A stretch of 64,000 nt of DNA from AM-1111 sp046302135 (GTDB lineage: Bacteria; Bacteroidota; Bacteroidia; B-17B0; Aurantibacillaceae): contig JBKCIQ010000014.1 of assembly GCA_046302135.1 (NCBI GenBank), forward strand, positions 1 to 64,000, given 5' to 3'. Shown in pieces: positions 53,586-62,319 of the stretch. The notes beneath the pieces were generated by a model. It was not told where the DNA came from. It did no database searches and was given only the letters and a program-made list of their open reading frames with translations. Made by a program: the position numbers and the translations under genes. Within the stretch, counting starts at the first letter, position 1; every line of letters begins with the position of its first letter.

Positions 53586-55831
53586 TAAACTTGCTTTCTA
53601 AATTTTGCATAACATCGCTCACTCTCGTTCTCATTGCTGGAAATTTTATTTTTTCACAGATTCCTGTTATCCCGAAACCGCAGAAAGTTATTTTATCGGA
53701 GGGGAATTTCTCACTTTCTTCATTAACAGAATATGACCTTTCAGCAGAGCAAGACAAAACGTATTTTGAATTACTCAATTCAGAACTAAAAACAACATTG
53801 GGGTTTGAATTGAAAGCAGGAAAGCCGAAATTTTCAGGAAATTTCATTTCCTTCTCATATGGGCCTGAATTAAAACCGGAAGAATATAATATCTCAATAA
53901 AGGAAAAATCTATTTCTGTCGAATATGGGAAAAAGGGAGCGAATCACGCCATCAGTACTTTGATTCAGTTGTTTCATCATTATAAAAATGAAAAAGGAAT
54001 ATCTAAAATTCCTTGTATGCTAATAGCAGATATGCCTGCCTTTAAATGGCGAGGAATGCATTTAGATGTGTCCAGACATTTTTTTTCCGTTGAATTCATA
54101 AAAAAATACATTGACCTTCTGTCGCTTTACAAAATGAACTCCTTTCACTGGCACTTAACGGATGATCAGGGTTGGAGAATTGAAATAAAAAAATATCCAA
54201 AACTTACATCAGTTGGTGCATGGAGAAATGGAAGTATGATCGGCCATTACCGAGACCAGAAATTTGACACCATTACCTACGGAGGGTTTTACACTCAAAA
54301 AGAAATCCGTGAAGTAGTTGAATATGCTTCAGAAAGAAACATCAATGTGGTACCGGAGATAGAAATGCCCGGCCATTCGTTGGCGGCTCTTTCTGCTTAT
54401 CCTGAAATGGCATGTAACGACAGCGTTTTTTCTGCGGCTAAAAGTTGGGGGGTGTTTGATGACATTTACTGTACTAAAGATGAAACTTTTAAATTTCTTG
54501 AGAATATTTTAGAAGAGGTCTGTACTCTTTTTCCATCGGACTATATTCATATTGGAGGTGATGAAGCACCAAAAGTAAGGTGGAAAAAATGTGCTAAGTG
54601 TCAGCAAAGTATTAAATCTGAAGGATTGAAAAACGAGGATGAACTTCAAAGTTACTTCATAAGACGCATTGAAAAATTTATCAATTCAAAAGGAAAAAAA
54701 ATTATTGGATGGGATGAAATTTTAGAAGGAGGGCTTGCACCCAACGCTGCAGTAATGAGCTGGAGAGGAACTGAAGGAGGAGAACACGCGGCCAAATTAA
54801 AACATTTTGTAGTCATGAGCCCTGGTTCGCATTGCTACTTCGATCATTATCAATCTACACCCGAGTTTGAACCCATAGCGATTGGGGGATATACGCCAAT
54901 TGAAAAAGTATATTCTTACGACCCTATTCCTACATCACTTACAAATGAAGAGCGTGAGTATATACTTGGCGCACAAGCTAACTTATGGACAGAATACATT
55001 ACTATGAACACAAGTGCAGAATACATGGCAGTTCCCAGAATCTCTGCTTTAGCGGAAGCACTTTGGAGTAAGAAAGAAAATAAAAACTGGAAAGATTTTT
55101 CTTTGAGACTTAGTGATCACTTTAAATTACTCGACACAAAAAAAATAAATTACTCCAAAGCAATTTATGATGTAAAATACAATTTAAAAAAAGACAGTGT
55201 TTCAGATTTTGTTAATCTAGATTTAAGTTCTTCATTCGAAGGAAAAATATTTTACACTTTAGATGGAAATGATCCTAATATAAATTCCAAAGAATACAGA
55301 CAACCAATTATTTTAGATAAGAATTCTCAACTTAAAGCTGCACTTTTTTATGACGATAAGAAAATTGGAAGAACATTAGAGAAGAAGTTTTTTGTGAGTA
55401 AGTGTACGGGGAAAAAAATAGTTTTCAAAACCATACCTTCAAAATATTATAATAAAACCCAAGGTTTCGGAATGGTAAACGGAATTTTGGAGTCGGCCTC
55501 AGGCCAGAAAGACTGGTGTACCGGTTGGTGTAACTCCGACCCTCATTTTATGATTGAATTTGATAAGGAAATTGAATTGAAAAAATTAGTTTTTTACGTT
55601 TTATCTGACGAGAAAAATAAAATCTACCCTCCTGAGGAGATAAAAATTTCATTAAATGATAAAGAAGATCATGTAAATTTCAGCGCTAAAAAAACAATTA
55701 AAGAATCGGGTGTAATGCAAATAGATATTGAAATACCCTTGCAAAAAACAAAATCCATTGAGATAAAAATGAAGAATACGCTGAAGAAAGAAGATTCCTG
55801 GATTTTGGTTGATGAAATATTGGCAGAATAA
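53567..55831 (+). CDS. Beta-N-acetylhexosaminidase (GH20)
   Basis: Secreted exo-enzyme that removes terminal beta-linked GlcNAc or GalNAc from glycans, using the substrate's own acetamido group as nucleophile. The signal peptide occupies residues 1-~30 (cut after FIFS). A GH20 N-terminal domain (30-~155) precedes the catalytic barrel with KWRGMHLDVSRHFF, FHWHLTDDQGWR and the catalytic pair Asp332-Glu333 (HIGGDEAP). After the barrel come a small beta domain (~540-600) and a C-terminal discoidin-like module (~620-754). Total length is 754 residues. Its ATG lies 19 bases inside the kinase gene. Confidence 0.95.
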   Translation: MLGKTIINLLSKFCITSLTLVLIAGNFIFSQIPVIPKPQKVILSEGNFSLSSLTEYDLSAEQDKTYFELLNSELKTTLGFELKAGKPKFSGNFISFSYGPELKPEEYNISIKEKSISVEYGKKGANHAISTLIQLFHHYKNEKGISKIPCMLIADMPAFKWRGMHLDVSRHFFSVEFIKKYIDLLSLYKMNSFHWHLTDDQGWRIEIKKYPKLTSVGAWRNGSMIGHYRDQKFDTITYGGFYTQKEIREVVEYASERNINVVPEIEMPGHSLAALSAYPEMACNDSVFSAAKSWGVFDDIYCTKDETFKFLENILEEVCTLFPSDYIHIGGDEAPKVRWKKCAKCQQSIKSEGLKNEDELQSYFIRRIEKFINSKGKKIIGWDEILEGGLAPNAAVMSWRGTEGGEHAAKLKHFVVMSPGSHCYFDHYQSTPEFEPIAIGGYTPIEKVYSYDPIPTSLTNEEREYILGAQANLWTEYITMNTSAEYMAVPRISALAEALWSKKENKNWKDFSLRLSDHFKLLDTKKINYSKAIYDVKYNLKKDSVSDFVNLDLSSSFEGKIFYTLDGNDPNINSKEYRQPIILDKNSQLKAALFYDDKKIGRTLEKKFFVSKCTGKKIVFKTIPSKYYNKTQGFGMVNGILESASGQKDWCTGWCNSDPHFMIEFDKEIELKKLVFYVLSDEKNKIYPPEEIKISLNDKEDHVNFSAKKTIKESGVMQIDIEIPLQKTKSIEIKMKNTLKKEDSWILVDEILAE

Positions 55832-55836
55832 CAAAA

Positions 55837-57051
55837 ATGAAAACTACATTCCCTTTTTATTCAGAACAATCTAGGTACTGGAAATTAGATGATGAAATTG
55901 TTTTTTTGAATCACGGTTCTTTTGGATCAACGCCAATCGAAGTTCTTGAAAAACAAAATCAACTTCGACAGCAAATGGAGCATGAGTCTGTGCGATTCAT
56001 GATAAGAGAATTATACCCGTTATATAATGAATCTTTACGAAAATTGTCAAGATTTGTTGGGGCCATGGAAAAAAACATGGTTTTTGTAAAAAACGCAACA
56101 ATGGGTGTAAATACAATTTTTCATTCGCTTCAGTTTAAAGAAGGTGATGAAATCTTGATTCATAGTCACGCATACGGAGCTTGTGTAAACACTATAAAAT
56201 GGTATGCGGAACGACAAAAACTTAAAATTGTAATTGCAGATATTCCTTTTCCAATCAAGAACAAAACCCAAATTATTGATGCCTTTCAAAAACGTATAAC
56301 TTCAAAAACAAAAATTGCTCTAGTAGATCACATAACCTCACCAACAGGAATTATTTTTCCTGTCGAAGAAATCATCGATTCGCTTCAAATTAAAAACATT
56401 GATGTTTTGGTGGATGGGGCGCATGCTCCGGGACAAATTCCTCTTGATTTAGAAAAGCTGAAAGCTGCGTACTATGTTGGCAATTGCCATAAATGGATTT
56501 GCTCTCCCAAGGGATCAGGTTTTTTATACGTAAGGGAAGACAAACAAAAACTGATTGACCCTTTGCAGATTTCACATTTATTTGACGCTCCGACACCTGA
56601 AGAAAAGAAATGGCAAGGAAAATTTTTCTGGCCCGGTACAGACGATTATACAGCCTACTGTTGTGTAGGATATGCAATTGATTATTTTGAAAATTTATTG
56701 CCCGGAGGCTGGAATGAGATAATGAATCGTAACCAAACTTTAGCCTGCGAAGGGAGAAAATTATTATGCCAAGAATTAGGGACTGAACCTCCCGCTCCCG
56801 AAGATATGATTGCAAATCTGGCGAGCGTTCAATTAGGAGATGGAATACTTCCGCCATACGGATTCAATTACATTTCTCCATTACAAGAAAAACTCTTCAG
56901 CAAATATAAAATTGAAGTTCCTGTAATAATTTTTAATAAAGAAAATCCGAGAACCTGGATAAGAATTGCGGCACAGATCTATAATTCAATGGAACAAATT
57001 GAATTTTTATCGGCATCAATAAAGGAAATAAAAATGAGTTCTGCTTACTGA
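55837..57051 (+). CDS. Class V PLP-dependent aminotransferase family (isopenicillin-N epimerase-like)
   Basis: PLP enzyme of fold type I. The 404 residues begin with the FLNHGSFGSTP block typical of the isopenicillin-N epimerase-like subgroup, contain the PLP aspartate region (VLVDGAHAPGQIPLD) and the Schiff-base lysine Lys219 in GNCHKWICSPKGSGFLYV. The substrate is unknown; members include cysteine desulfurase-like and epimerase enzymes. It starts 5 bases after the GH20 gene and ends 7 bases into the convergent SiaB-like gene. Confidence 0.88.
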   Translation: MKTTFPFYSEQSRYWKLDDEIVFLNHGSFGSTPIEVLEKQNQLRQQMEHESVRFMIRELYPLYNESLRKLSRFVGAMEKNMVFVKNATMGVNTIFHSLQFKEGDEILIHSHAYGACVNTIKWYAERQKLKIVIADIPFPIKNKTQIIDAFQKRITSKTKIALVDHITSPTGIIFPVEEIIDSLQIKNIDVLVDGAHAPGQIPLDLEKLKAAYYVGNCHKWICSPKGSGFLYVREDKQKLIDPLQISHLFDAPTPEEKKWQGKFFWPGTDDYTAYCCVGYAIDYFENLLPGGWNEIMNRNQTLACEGRKLLCQELGTEPPAPEDMIANLASVQLGDGILPPYGFNYISPLQEKLFSKYKIEVPVIIFNKENPRTWIRIAAQIYNSMEQIEFLSASIKEIKMSSAY

Positions 57052-57605
57052 ATATTGACAGTTGATGTCATTTGGAACAGACTAAAATCATCATTTATTT
57101 TTTCGAAGAAAGGTTTCAACTTATTTCCGCTCTTCATAGCGATAGTAATGAAACCTAGTCCTGCACCTCCCTTTTCGGACATTTGATTATTTGAAAGGTG
57201 CTCCATATAATATTCCTTCAGTGCCTTCTCGTCTTCAAAATCATTAATTCTATTGATTTTAGAAGTTAATCCTGGAATTGCATTATTGGAAACCAGGTTG
57301 GCAGAAGTAATTTCTACCGTTGAACCGTTTTTTGCAATTACGAAAAAATTGTGCTGTTTACCATCATGGTCCTTATGTCCATGAATCAACATATTTTGAA
57401 GTGCTTCAACAGAAATGAAAAATATCTTTTTTACAGGGCTTTTGGGGAGTGGGATACTTAGAACTGTGCTTTCTACTTCTCCTTCTAATCTTGTGATCTG
57501 ATCCTGATTCAAGGCACCATTGTACTGAATCAGCACAGACTTTTCTGGTCCTATGCCGGAAATCAGCTTTTGGTAATGTCCCTCAAAAAATTCCTTCTCG
57601 TTCAT
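57045..57605 (-). CDS. SiaB family protein kinase (DUF6272)
   Basis: A 186-residue protein with the GHKL/histidine-kinase-like ATPase fold: an N-box in SVEALQNMLIHGHKD and a glycine-rich lid in KGGAGLGFITIAMKSGNKL. This matches SiaB-type kinases, which phosphorylate a partner protein in the SiaABCD switch known from Pseudomonas. No SiaA-like phosphatase or SiaC-like partner is nearby. It lies 18 bases upstream of... no related gene: its neighbour on the same strand is the deoxynucleoside kinase gene (57624), which is transcribed first. Confidence 0.78.
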   Translation of the reverse strand: MNEKEFFEGHYQKLISGIGPEKSVLIQYNGALNQDQITRLEGEVESTVLSIPLPKSPVKKIFFISVEALQNMLIHGHKDHDGKQHNFFVIAKNGSTVEITSANLVSNNAIPGLTSKINRINDFEDEKALKEYYMEHLSNNQMSEKGGAGLGFITIAMKSGNKLKPFFEKINDDFSLFQMTSTVNIQ

Positions 57606-57623
57606 TTTTCCAATCGAGAAAAT

Positions 57624-58244
57624 TTATTTTTTAAATAATCCGTGAAGTTCTGCCTCTATAAGGTTATAAATTTTACCTAAATCTTCAGGCTTCTCCGAAA
57701 AATTGTTGTCATCAACATCTATCACAATCAATTTACCACTCTCATAAGTTGAGATCCAAGCCTCATAACGTTCATTTAAACGTTTAAGGTAATCCAACCT
57801 GATTGAATTCTCATATTCCCTACCCCGCTTTTGAATCTGCTTAACCAATGTTGGAACTGATGCGCGTAAATAAATCAATAAATCAGGCGCTTTTATCAAG
57901 CTTTCCATTAATTTAAACAATGAGAAATAATTCTCAAAATCACGCGTGGTCATCAAACCCATGGCATGAAGATTAGGTGCGAAAATGTAAGCGTCTTCGT
58001 AAATGGTACGATCCTGAATTACATTTTTGTTCCCTTTCCTGATATCCAAAACCTGGCTAAACCTACTGTTTAAAAAATAAACTTGTAAATTAAATGACCA
58101 ACGCTGCATGTCTTCATAAAAGTCATTCAAATAAGGATTATCATCTGCATCTTCGTAATGGGCCTGCCATTTATAATGTTTAGACAAAAGTGATGTTAGG
58201 GTTGTTTTACCGGAACCTATATTACCGGCTATTGCTATATGCAT
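57624..58244 (-). CDS. Deoxynucleoside kinase
   Basis: Salvage enzyme that phosphorylates deoxynucleosides with ATP. The 206 residues start with the P-loop GNIGSGKTTL (7-16). The family-typical segments RWSFNLQVYFLNSRF, then QDRTIYEDAYIF (the DRT/ERS-type motif) and the lid arginines in KQIQKRGREYE follow. Substrate preference (dA, dG, dC or T) cannot be decided. It is cotranscribed with the SiaB-like gene after a gap of 18 bases. Confidence 0.93.
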   Translation of the reverse strand: MHIAIAGNIGSGKTTLTSLLSKHYKWQAHYEDADDNPYLNDFYEDMQRWSFNLQVYFLNSRFSQVLDIRKGNKNVIQDRTIYEDAYIFAPNLHAMGLMTTRDFENYFSLFKLMESLIKAPDLLIYLRASVPTLVKQIQKRGREYENSIRLDYLKRLNERYEAWISTYESGKLIVIDVDDNNFSEKPEDLGKIYNLIEAELHGLFKK

Positions 58245-58413
58245 ATCAACGTTGTTAAGTCAAAAAATTAATACCTTGTAAAATAAAGAAAAATAGTTCA
58301 AATTTTGTTAAAAGATGAAGCTACAATATCAACCATTCAACGATAAAAAACTACCAATTATCGGAAATGAGAAGTGCAGTAAGATAAAAAGCTTACTTAT
58401 AACCTTTTTTGGT

Positions 58414-59850
58414 TTAAAAATCAGCGTTTTTCGGAGCCCTTGGAAAAGGTATAACATCTCGAATATTACCCATTCCTGTAACGAACTGAACCAGTCTCTC
58501 GAATCCCAAACCAAAGCCTGCATGCGGACAAGTTCCAAATCTGCGCGTGTCAAGGTACCAATACATTTCATTAACAGGTAATTCGCATTCACGCATACGA
58601 TTCTCTAATTTTTCTAATCTTTCCTCCCTTTGTGAACCTCCAATGATCTCGCCTATTCCCGGAAATAAAATGTCCATGGCACGAACAGTTTTACCATCCT
58701 CGTTCTGTCGCATGTAAAAAGCCTTGATGGCCATAGGGTAATCCGTTAAAATGACAGGCTTTTTGAAGTGTTTTTCAACCAGATATCTCTCGTGTTCGCT
58801 TTGCAAATCAATTCCCCACTCATTTACTAGATACTGGAATTTTTTCTTTTTGTTATGGTTGCATTCTCTTAAAATTTCAATGGCCTCTGTGTAGGTAACA
58901 CGTGCAAATTCATTCGAAACACAAAAGTTCAGTTTTTCTAAAAGTCCCATCTCAGACCTTTCGTTTTGAGGTTTTTGTTTTTCTTCTTCCTCCAATCGTT
59001 TAGACAAAAACTCAATGTCATCTTTGTTTTTTGACAAGGCCTGAGCAATTACATATTTAAGCATTTCCTCGGCCAGATCCATATTATCATTTAAATCATA
59101 GAAAGCCATTTCAGGTTCAATCATCCAGAACTCTGCAAGGTGACGTGTAGTGTTGGAATTTTCAGCCCTGAAAGTGGGACCGAATGTATATACTTCTGAA
59201 AGTGCCATTGCACTAAGCTCGCCCTCTAATTGCCCGCTTACGGTAAGGTTAGTAGATTTACCAAAAAAATCTTCGCGGAAATCTATTTCTCCAGAATCTG
59301 TTCTTGGAGGGTTTTTTAAATCAAGTGTAGTAACGCGGAACATTTCACCTGCTCCTTCTGCGTCTGATGCAGTAATAACCGGAGTATGTATGTATACAAA
59401 TCCTTTATCCTGAAAAAACTGATGAATGGCGAAAGCCAATGTATTTCTTACTCTGAAAACAGCACCAAATGTATTGGTTCTAAAACGCAAGTGCGCAATT
59501 TCTCTGAGGTATTCCAAGCTAGGACGATTTTTCAGCTGTAGGGGATATTTTTCGCCGTCGCAATCCCCAAGTATTTCCAATTCATCTGCAATCAATTCAG
59601 ATTGTTGTCCTTTTCCCTGAGAAGGGACCAATTTCCCAAATACATTTATAGATGCGCCGGGAGTTATCCTCCTTATTTTATCGTCTCCAAGTTGATTCAT
59701 GTCTACTACTATCTGAAAATTATGGATAGTACTTCCATCATTTAACGCTATGAACTGATTGTTTCTGAACGAACGCACCCAGCCACTGAGACGAATAGTT
59801 TGACCCTCAGCAGTTAAACTGAAAATCTTTGATATTTTGGTTCTCTTCAT
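58414..59850 (-). CDS. asnS: Asparaginyl-tRNA synthetase
   Basis: Class II aminoacyl-tRNA synthetase that charges tRNA-Asn. The 478 residues contain an OB-fold anticodon-binding domain (~1-110, IRLSGWVRSFRNNQFIAL), and then the catalytic core with motif 2 around FRAENSNTTRHLAEFWMIEP and motif 3 in GFGLGFERLVQFVTGM. The end, RDVIPFPRAPKNADF, is typical for AsnS; with the RHLAEFWM segment this favours Asn over Asp specificity. It is a separate transcription unit with a promoter-like site 20 bases upstream. Confidence 0.97.
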   Translation of the reverse strand: MKRTKISKIFSLTAEGQTIRLSGWVRSFRNNQFIALNDGSTIHNFQIVVDMNQLGDDKIRRITPGASINVFGKLVPSQGKGQQSELIADELEILGDCDGEKYPLQLKNRPSLEYLREIAHLRFRTNTFGAVFRVRNTLAFAIHQFFQDKGFVYIHTPVITASDAEGAGEMFRVTTLDLKNPPRTDSGEIDFREDFFGKSTNLTVSGQLEGELSAMALSEVYTFGPTFRAENSNTTRHLAEFWMIEPEMAFYDLNDNMDLAEEMLKYVIAQALSKNKDDIEFLSKRLEEEEKQKPQNERSEMGLLEKLNFCVSNEFARVTYTEAIEILRECNHNKKKKFQYLVNEWGIDLQSEHERYLVEKHFKKPVILTDYPMAIKAFYMRQNEDGKTVRAMDILFPGIGEIIGGSQREERLEKLENRMRECELPVNEMYWYLDTRRFGTCPHAGFGLGFERLVQFVTGMGNIRDVIPFPRAPKNADF

Positions 59851-59869
59851 TAATAAAAAATATAGAATA

Positions 59870-59877
59870 CAAAACTA
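59870..59877 (-). promoter_or_regulatory. -7 element TAGTTTTG for asnS
   Basis: Full match to TAnnTTTG on the minus strand, 19 bases before the asnS ATG. Confidence 0.45.
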
Positions 59878-59923
59878 TAAAAAACCCCTTGAAGGCGGAA
59901 TTTATTTTTTGTGACTGTTTAAA

Positions 59924-60334
59924 TTACTCCTTAAAAACCCTGTCCTTCCCGTCAAAGAAAGGAGCCTGAATACTGATTACCTTCAAAGGAATTTTAGAGG
60001 TTGTTTTTACAGAGTGAAAAGTATTCTTTGGAATAAAGATCATTGAACCTTTTTTTATTTTAAATTCCTTTTCGCCCAAACTCATCAACCCTTCACCCTG
60101 AAGAATATAAACATGTTCAGCGTGTTCCAAATGTTTATGAGTTTTCACTTCTTTTCTTACGAAAATAACATAACTGCTCACTTCCGAAGAATCCTGATAC
60201 AAAGATTTAACCCATAAATTATCCAGATCATTTGGAGGTTGAATGGTATCAAGTTGCAGCCAGTTAATTTGTGCTTCAGCAAGGTTTGGTGTCAAAAAAC
60301 CAAAAAGTAGAAAACATAAAAAATATTATTTCAT
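59924..60334 (-). pseudogene. Secreted cupin-domain protein with a stop codon inside the signal peptide
   Basis: From the ATG at 60334 the frame reads M-K-stop-YFLCFLLFGFLTPNLAEAQ, a nearly perfect signal peptide broken by TAA at codon 3 (60328-60326). The frame is then open to 59924. The mature part is a small cupin: metal-binding-type motif THKHLEHAEHVYILQGEGLM followed by KGSMIFIPKNTFHSVKT. The only other in-frame start is a TTG at 60295, which would give a 123-residue protein without the signal. A single A-to-T change of AAA explains the stop. It could be a sequencing error, a recent loss of export, or a pseudogene; the cupin domain itself is intact. Confidence 0.7.
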
Positions 60335-60395
60335 AATAAAATTAACGACGAATTTACAATTTAATAATTGTATGATTTTGAATTTAATTTAAAAT

Positions 60396-60403
60396 TAACT
60401 TTG
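60396..60403 (+). promoter_or_regulatory. -7 element TAACTTTG for the LTA-synthase-like gene
   Basis: Full match to TAnnTTTG, 13 bases before the TTG start at 60417. Confidence 0.45.
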
Positions 60404-60416
60404 AAGAAATAACATT

Positions 60417-62315
60417 TTGAAAGCCTATTTCTATCAGTTAAAAGTTTTTATCCTTAGGATTTCTGGAATTCTTCTCCTCTACTCATTATGCAGGTTGATG
60501 TTTTTTTTAATGAATCAAAATCAGTTTGCAAGATCAGAATTTTTAGATATAATTTTAAGTTTTTTAATAGGCATTCGGTTTGACTTAACCACAATTACAT
60601 GGAGTAATTCGCTTTTTATTCTACTTTCAATTATTCCTTTACAGGTCTTTTACGAAAAATGGTACCAAACACTTTTAAAATCAATCTTTATATTAACCAA
60701 CAGTATTTTTTTATTGTTCAACTGTATTGATATTGCATATTTTGGATACACCAACAAACGCTCGAACTCAGATATTTTCAACCAAATTTTTGGCGGACAA
60801 ACAGATGTACTAAAACAAATTCCGGATTACCTCAGTGATTTTTGGCCGGTTATTCTTTTTTACATTTTTCTATTATTTTTTATGATTAGGTTCTGGTCAA
60901 AAATAAAATCAGAACATTACTTAAATAGACATGTATATTCGGTAAGAAACCTAATTTCTAGTTCATTTATTTTTTTATTTACAACGGGCGCAACATTGCT
61001 CAGTGCACGCGGAGGATGGCAATACATTCCTCTGCAAATAGTAGACGCAGGCACATCAATTCCACCGAAATTAATTCCCGTGGTTTTGAATACACCCTTT
61101 ACCATTATTCGTTCGATGGAGGCAAGTCAGCTTGAAGAATTGAACTTTGTTTCCAATAATGAAGCAAAGAAATTTATCTCGCCTGAAAAACATTTTAAAG
61201 GAAAGACGTTCCTTAAAAAAAATGTTGTAATACTGATACTTGAGGGCTTCTCAAAAGAATACACAGGAATTAGTGGTAGAAAAAGTCTTACACCCTTTTT
61301 GGATAGCTTGATGAACCAATCACTTGTGTTCACTAATAGTTGGGCAAATGGAAAGCAGAGTATTGAGGGTGTTCCTGCAATAATTTCAGGAATACCCAGC
61401 TTTATGAATAACCCCTACATTAATTCAGGTTACGCCGCTAACAGACTGAATTCATTTCCTCAACAACTGAAAAAGAAAGGCTATACCACAGCGTTTTTCC
61501 ATGGAGGAAAAAATGGAACAATGAATTTTGATGCTTACGCAAAAACAGCCGGATTTGATCTTTATTTCGGCATGAATGAATATCCCAATAAATCTGAGTT
61601 TGATGGTAACTGGGGCATTTGGGACGAGGAATATTTACAATACTGTGCCAAAGAATTTTCTAAATTGAAAGTTCCATTTTTTACATCAATTTTCACGCTG
61701 AGTTCTCACCATCCGTTCAACGTACCGGAACGATACAGGAACAAATTCCCACATAATGGGCTTGAATGTTCGCCCACAATAGGCTATACTGATTTTGCAC
61801 TCAGAAAATTTTTCGAGGTTTCAAAAAAAGAAAAATGGTTTAATGAAACTTGGTTCGTGATTGTTCCTGATCATACAGGAATATCCGCTGATCCATTCTA
61901 CGCAAATTCTGTTGGACAACATACCATTCCCATCATTATATATTCACCGGAAAAAAATTTCCTTGGACAAAATAATACTATTATCCAGCAGATAGATATA
62001 TTTCCAAGCTTAATGGATACACTTGGATACAATGAACCATTTTTTTCATTTGGTAAAAGCGTATTCCAAAAAGAAAAAAATGAATTTGCAATTTTCTGTG
62101 AAAACGGAAATTATTTCTTAATCAATGACTCTAACAGTTTTATTTTTAATAATCATAAAATAACACAGGTGTTCAATTTCGGTAAAGACAGCACGCTGAG
62201 CAGAGATGTAAAAAAAGAGTATTTAAAACAGATCTTAAATGCAGAAAAATATTATAAAAATTTCTTTCAATTGTATCATCATACGCTGAATAGCAACACC
62301 GCTTATATAGAATGA
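60417..62315 (+). CDS. LTA-synthase family protein (sulfatase fold)
   Basis: A 632-residue membrane protein with five N-terminal helices (to ~residue 210) and a large extracytoplasmic alkaline-phosphatase/sulfatase-fold domain. Metal and nucleophile positions follow the family: ILEGFSKEY (Glu), the nucleophile region NGKQSIEGVPA (Ser315 where Gram-positive LtaS has Thr), and VPDHTG near the end with HTIPIIIYSP. In Gram-negative bacteria relatives transfer phosphoglycerol or phosphoethanolamine to surface glycans. The start is TTG, supported by the promoter 13 bases upstream; the next ATG would cut into the first helix. Confidence 0.88.
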   Translation: MKAYFYQLKVFILRISGILLLYSLCRLMFFLMNQNQFARSEFLDIILSFLIGIRFDLTTITWSNSLFILLSIIPLQVFYEKWYQTLLKSIFILTNSIFLLFNCIDIAYFGYTNKRSNSDIFNQIFGGQTDVLKQIPDYLSDFWPVILFYIFLLFFMIRFWSKIKSEHYLNRHVYSVRNLISSSFIFLFTTGATLLSARGGWQYIPLQIVDAGTSIPPKLIPVVLNTPFTIIRSMEASQLEELNFVSNNEAKKFISPEKHFKGKTFLKKNVVILILEGFSKEYTGISGRKSLTPFLDSLMNQSLVFTNSWANGKQSIEGVPAIISGIPSFMNNPYINSGYAANRLNSFPQQLKKKGYTTAFFHGGKNGTMNFDAYAKTAGFDLYFGMNEYPNKSEFDGNWGIWDEEYLQYCAKEFSKLKVPFFTSIFTLSSHHPFNVPERYRNKFPHNGLECSPTIGYTDFALRKFFEVSKKEKWFNETWFVIVPDHTGISADPFYANSVGQHTIPIIIYSPEKNFLGQNNTIIQQIDIFPSLMDTLGYNEPFFSFGKSVFQKEKNEFAIFCENGNYFLINDSNSFIFNNHKITQVFNFGKDSTLSRDVKKEYLKQILNAEKYYKNFFQLYHHTLNSNTAYIE

Positions 62316-62319
62316 TAGT

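Noticed and set aside
58315..58592. Short open frames around the asnS 3' end
   Set aside because: They overlap the conserved end of asnS or its short flank and have no protein-like features.
59878..59902. Possible terminator between the cupin gene and asnS
   Set aside because: A T run is present on the minus strand, but the stem has only four G-C pairs and a bulge.
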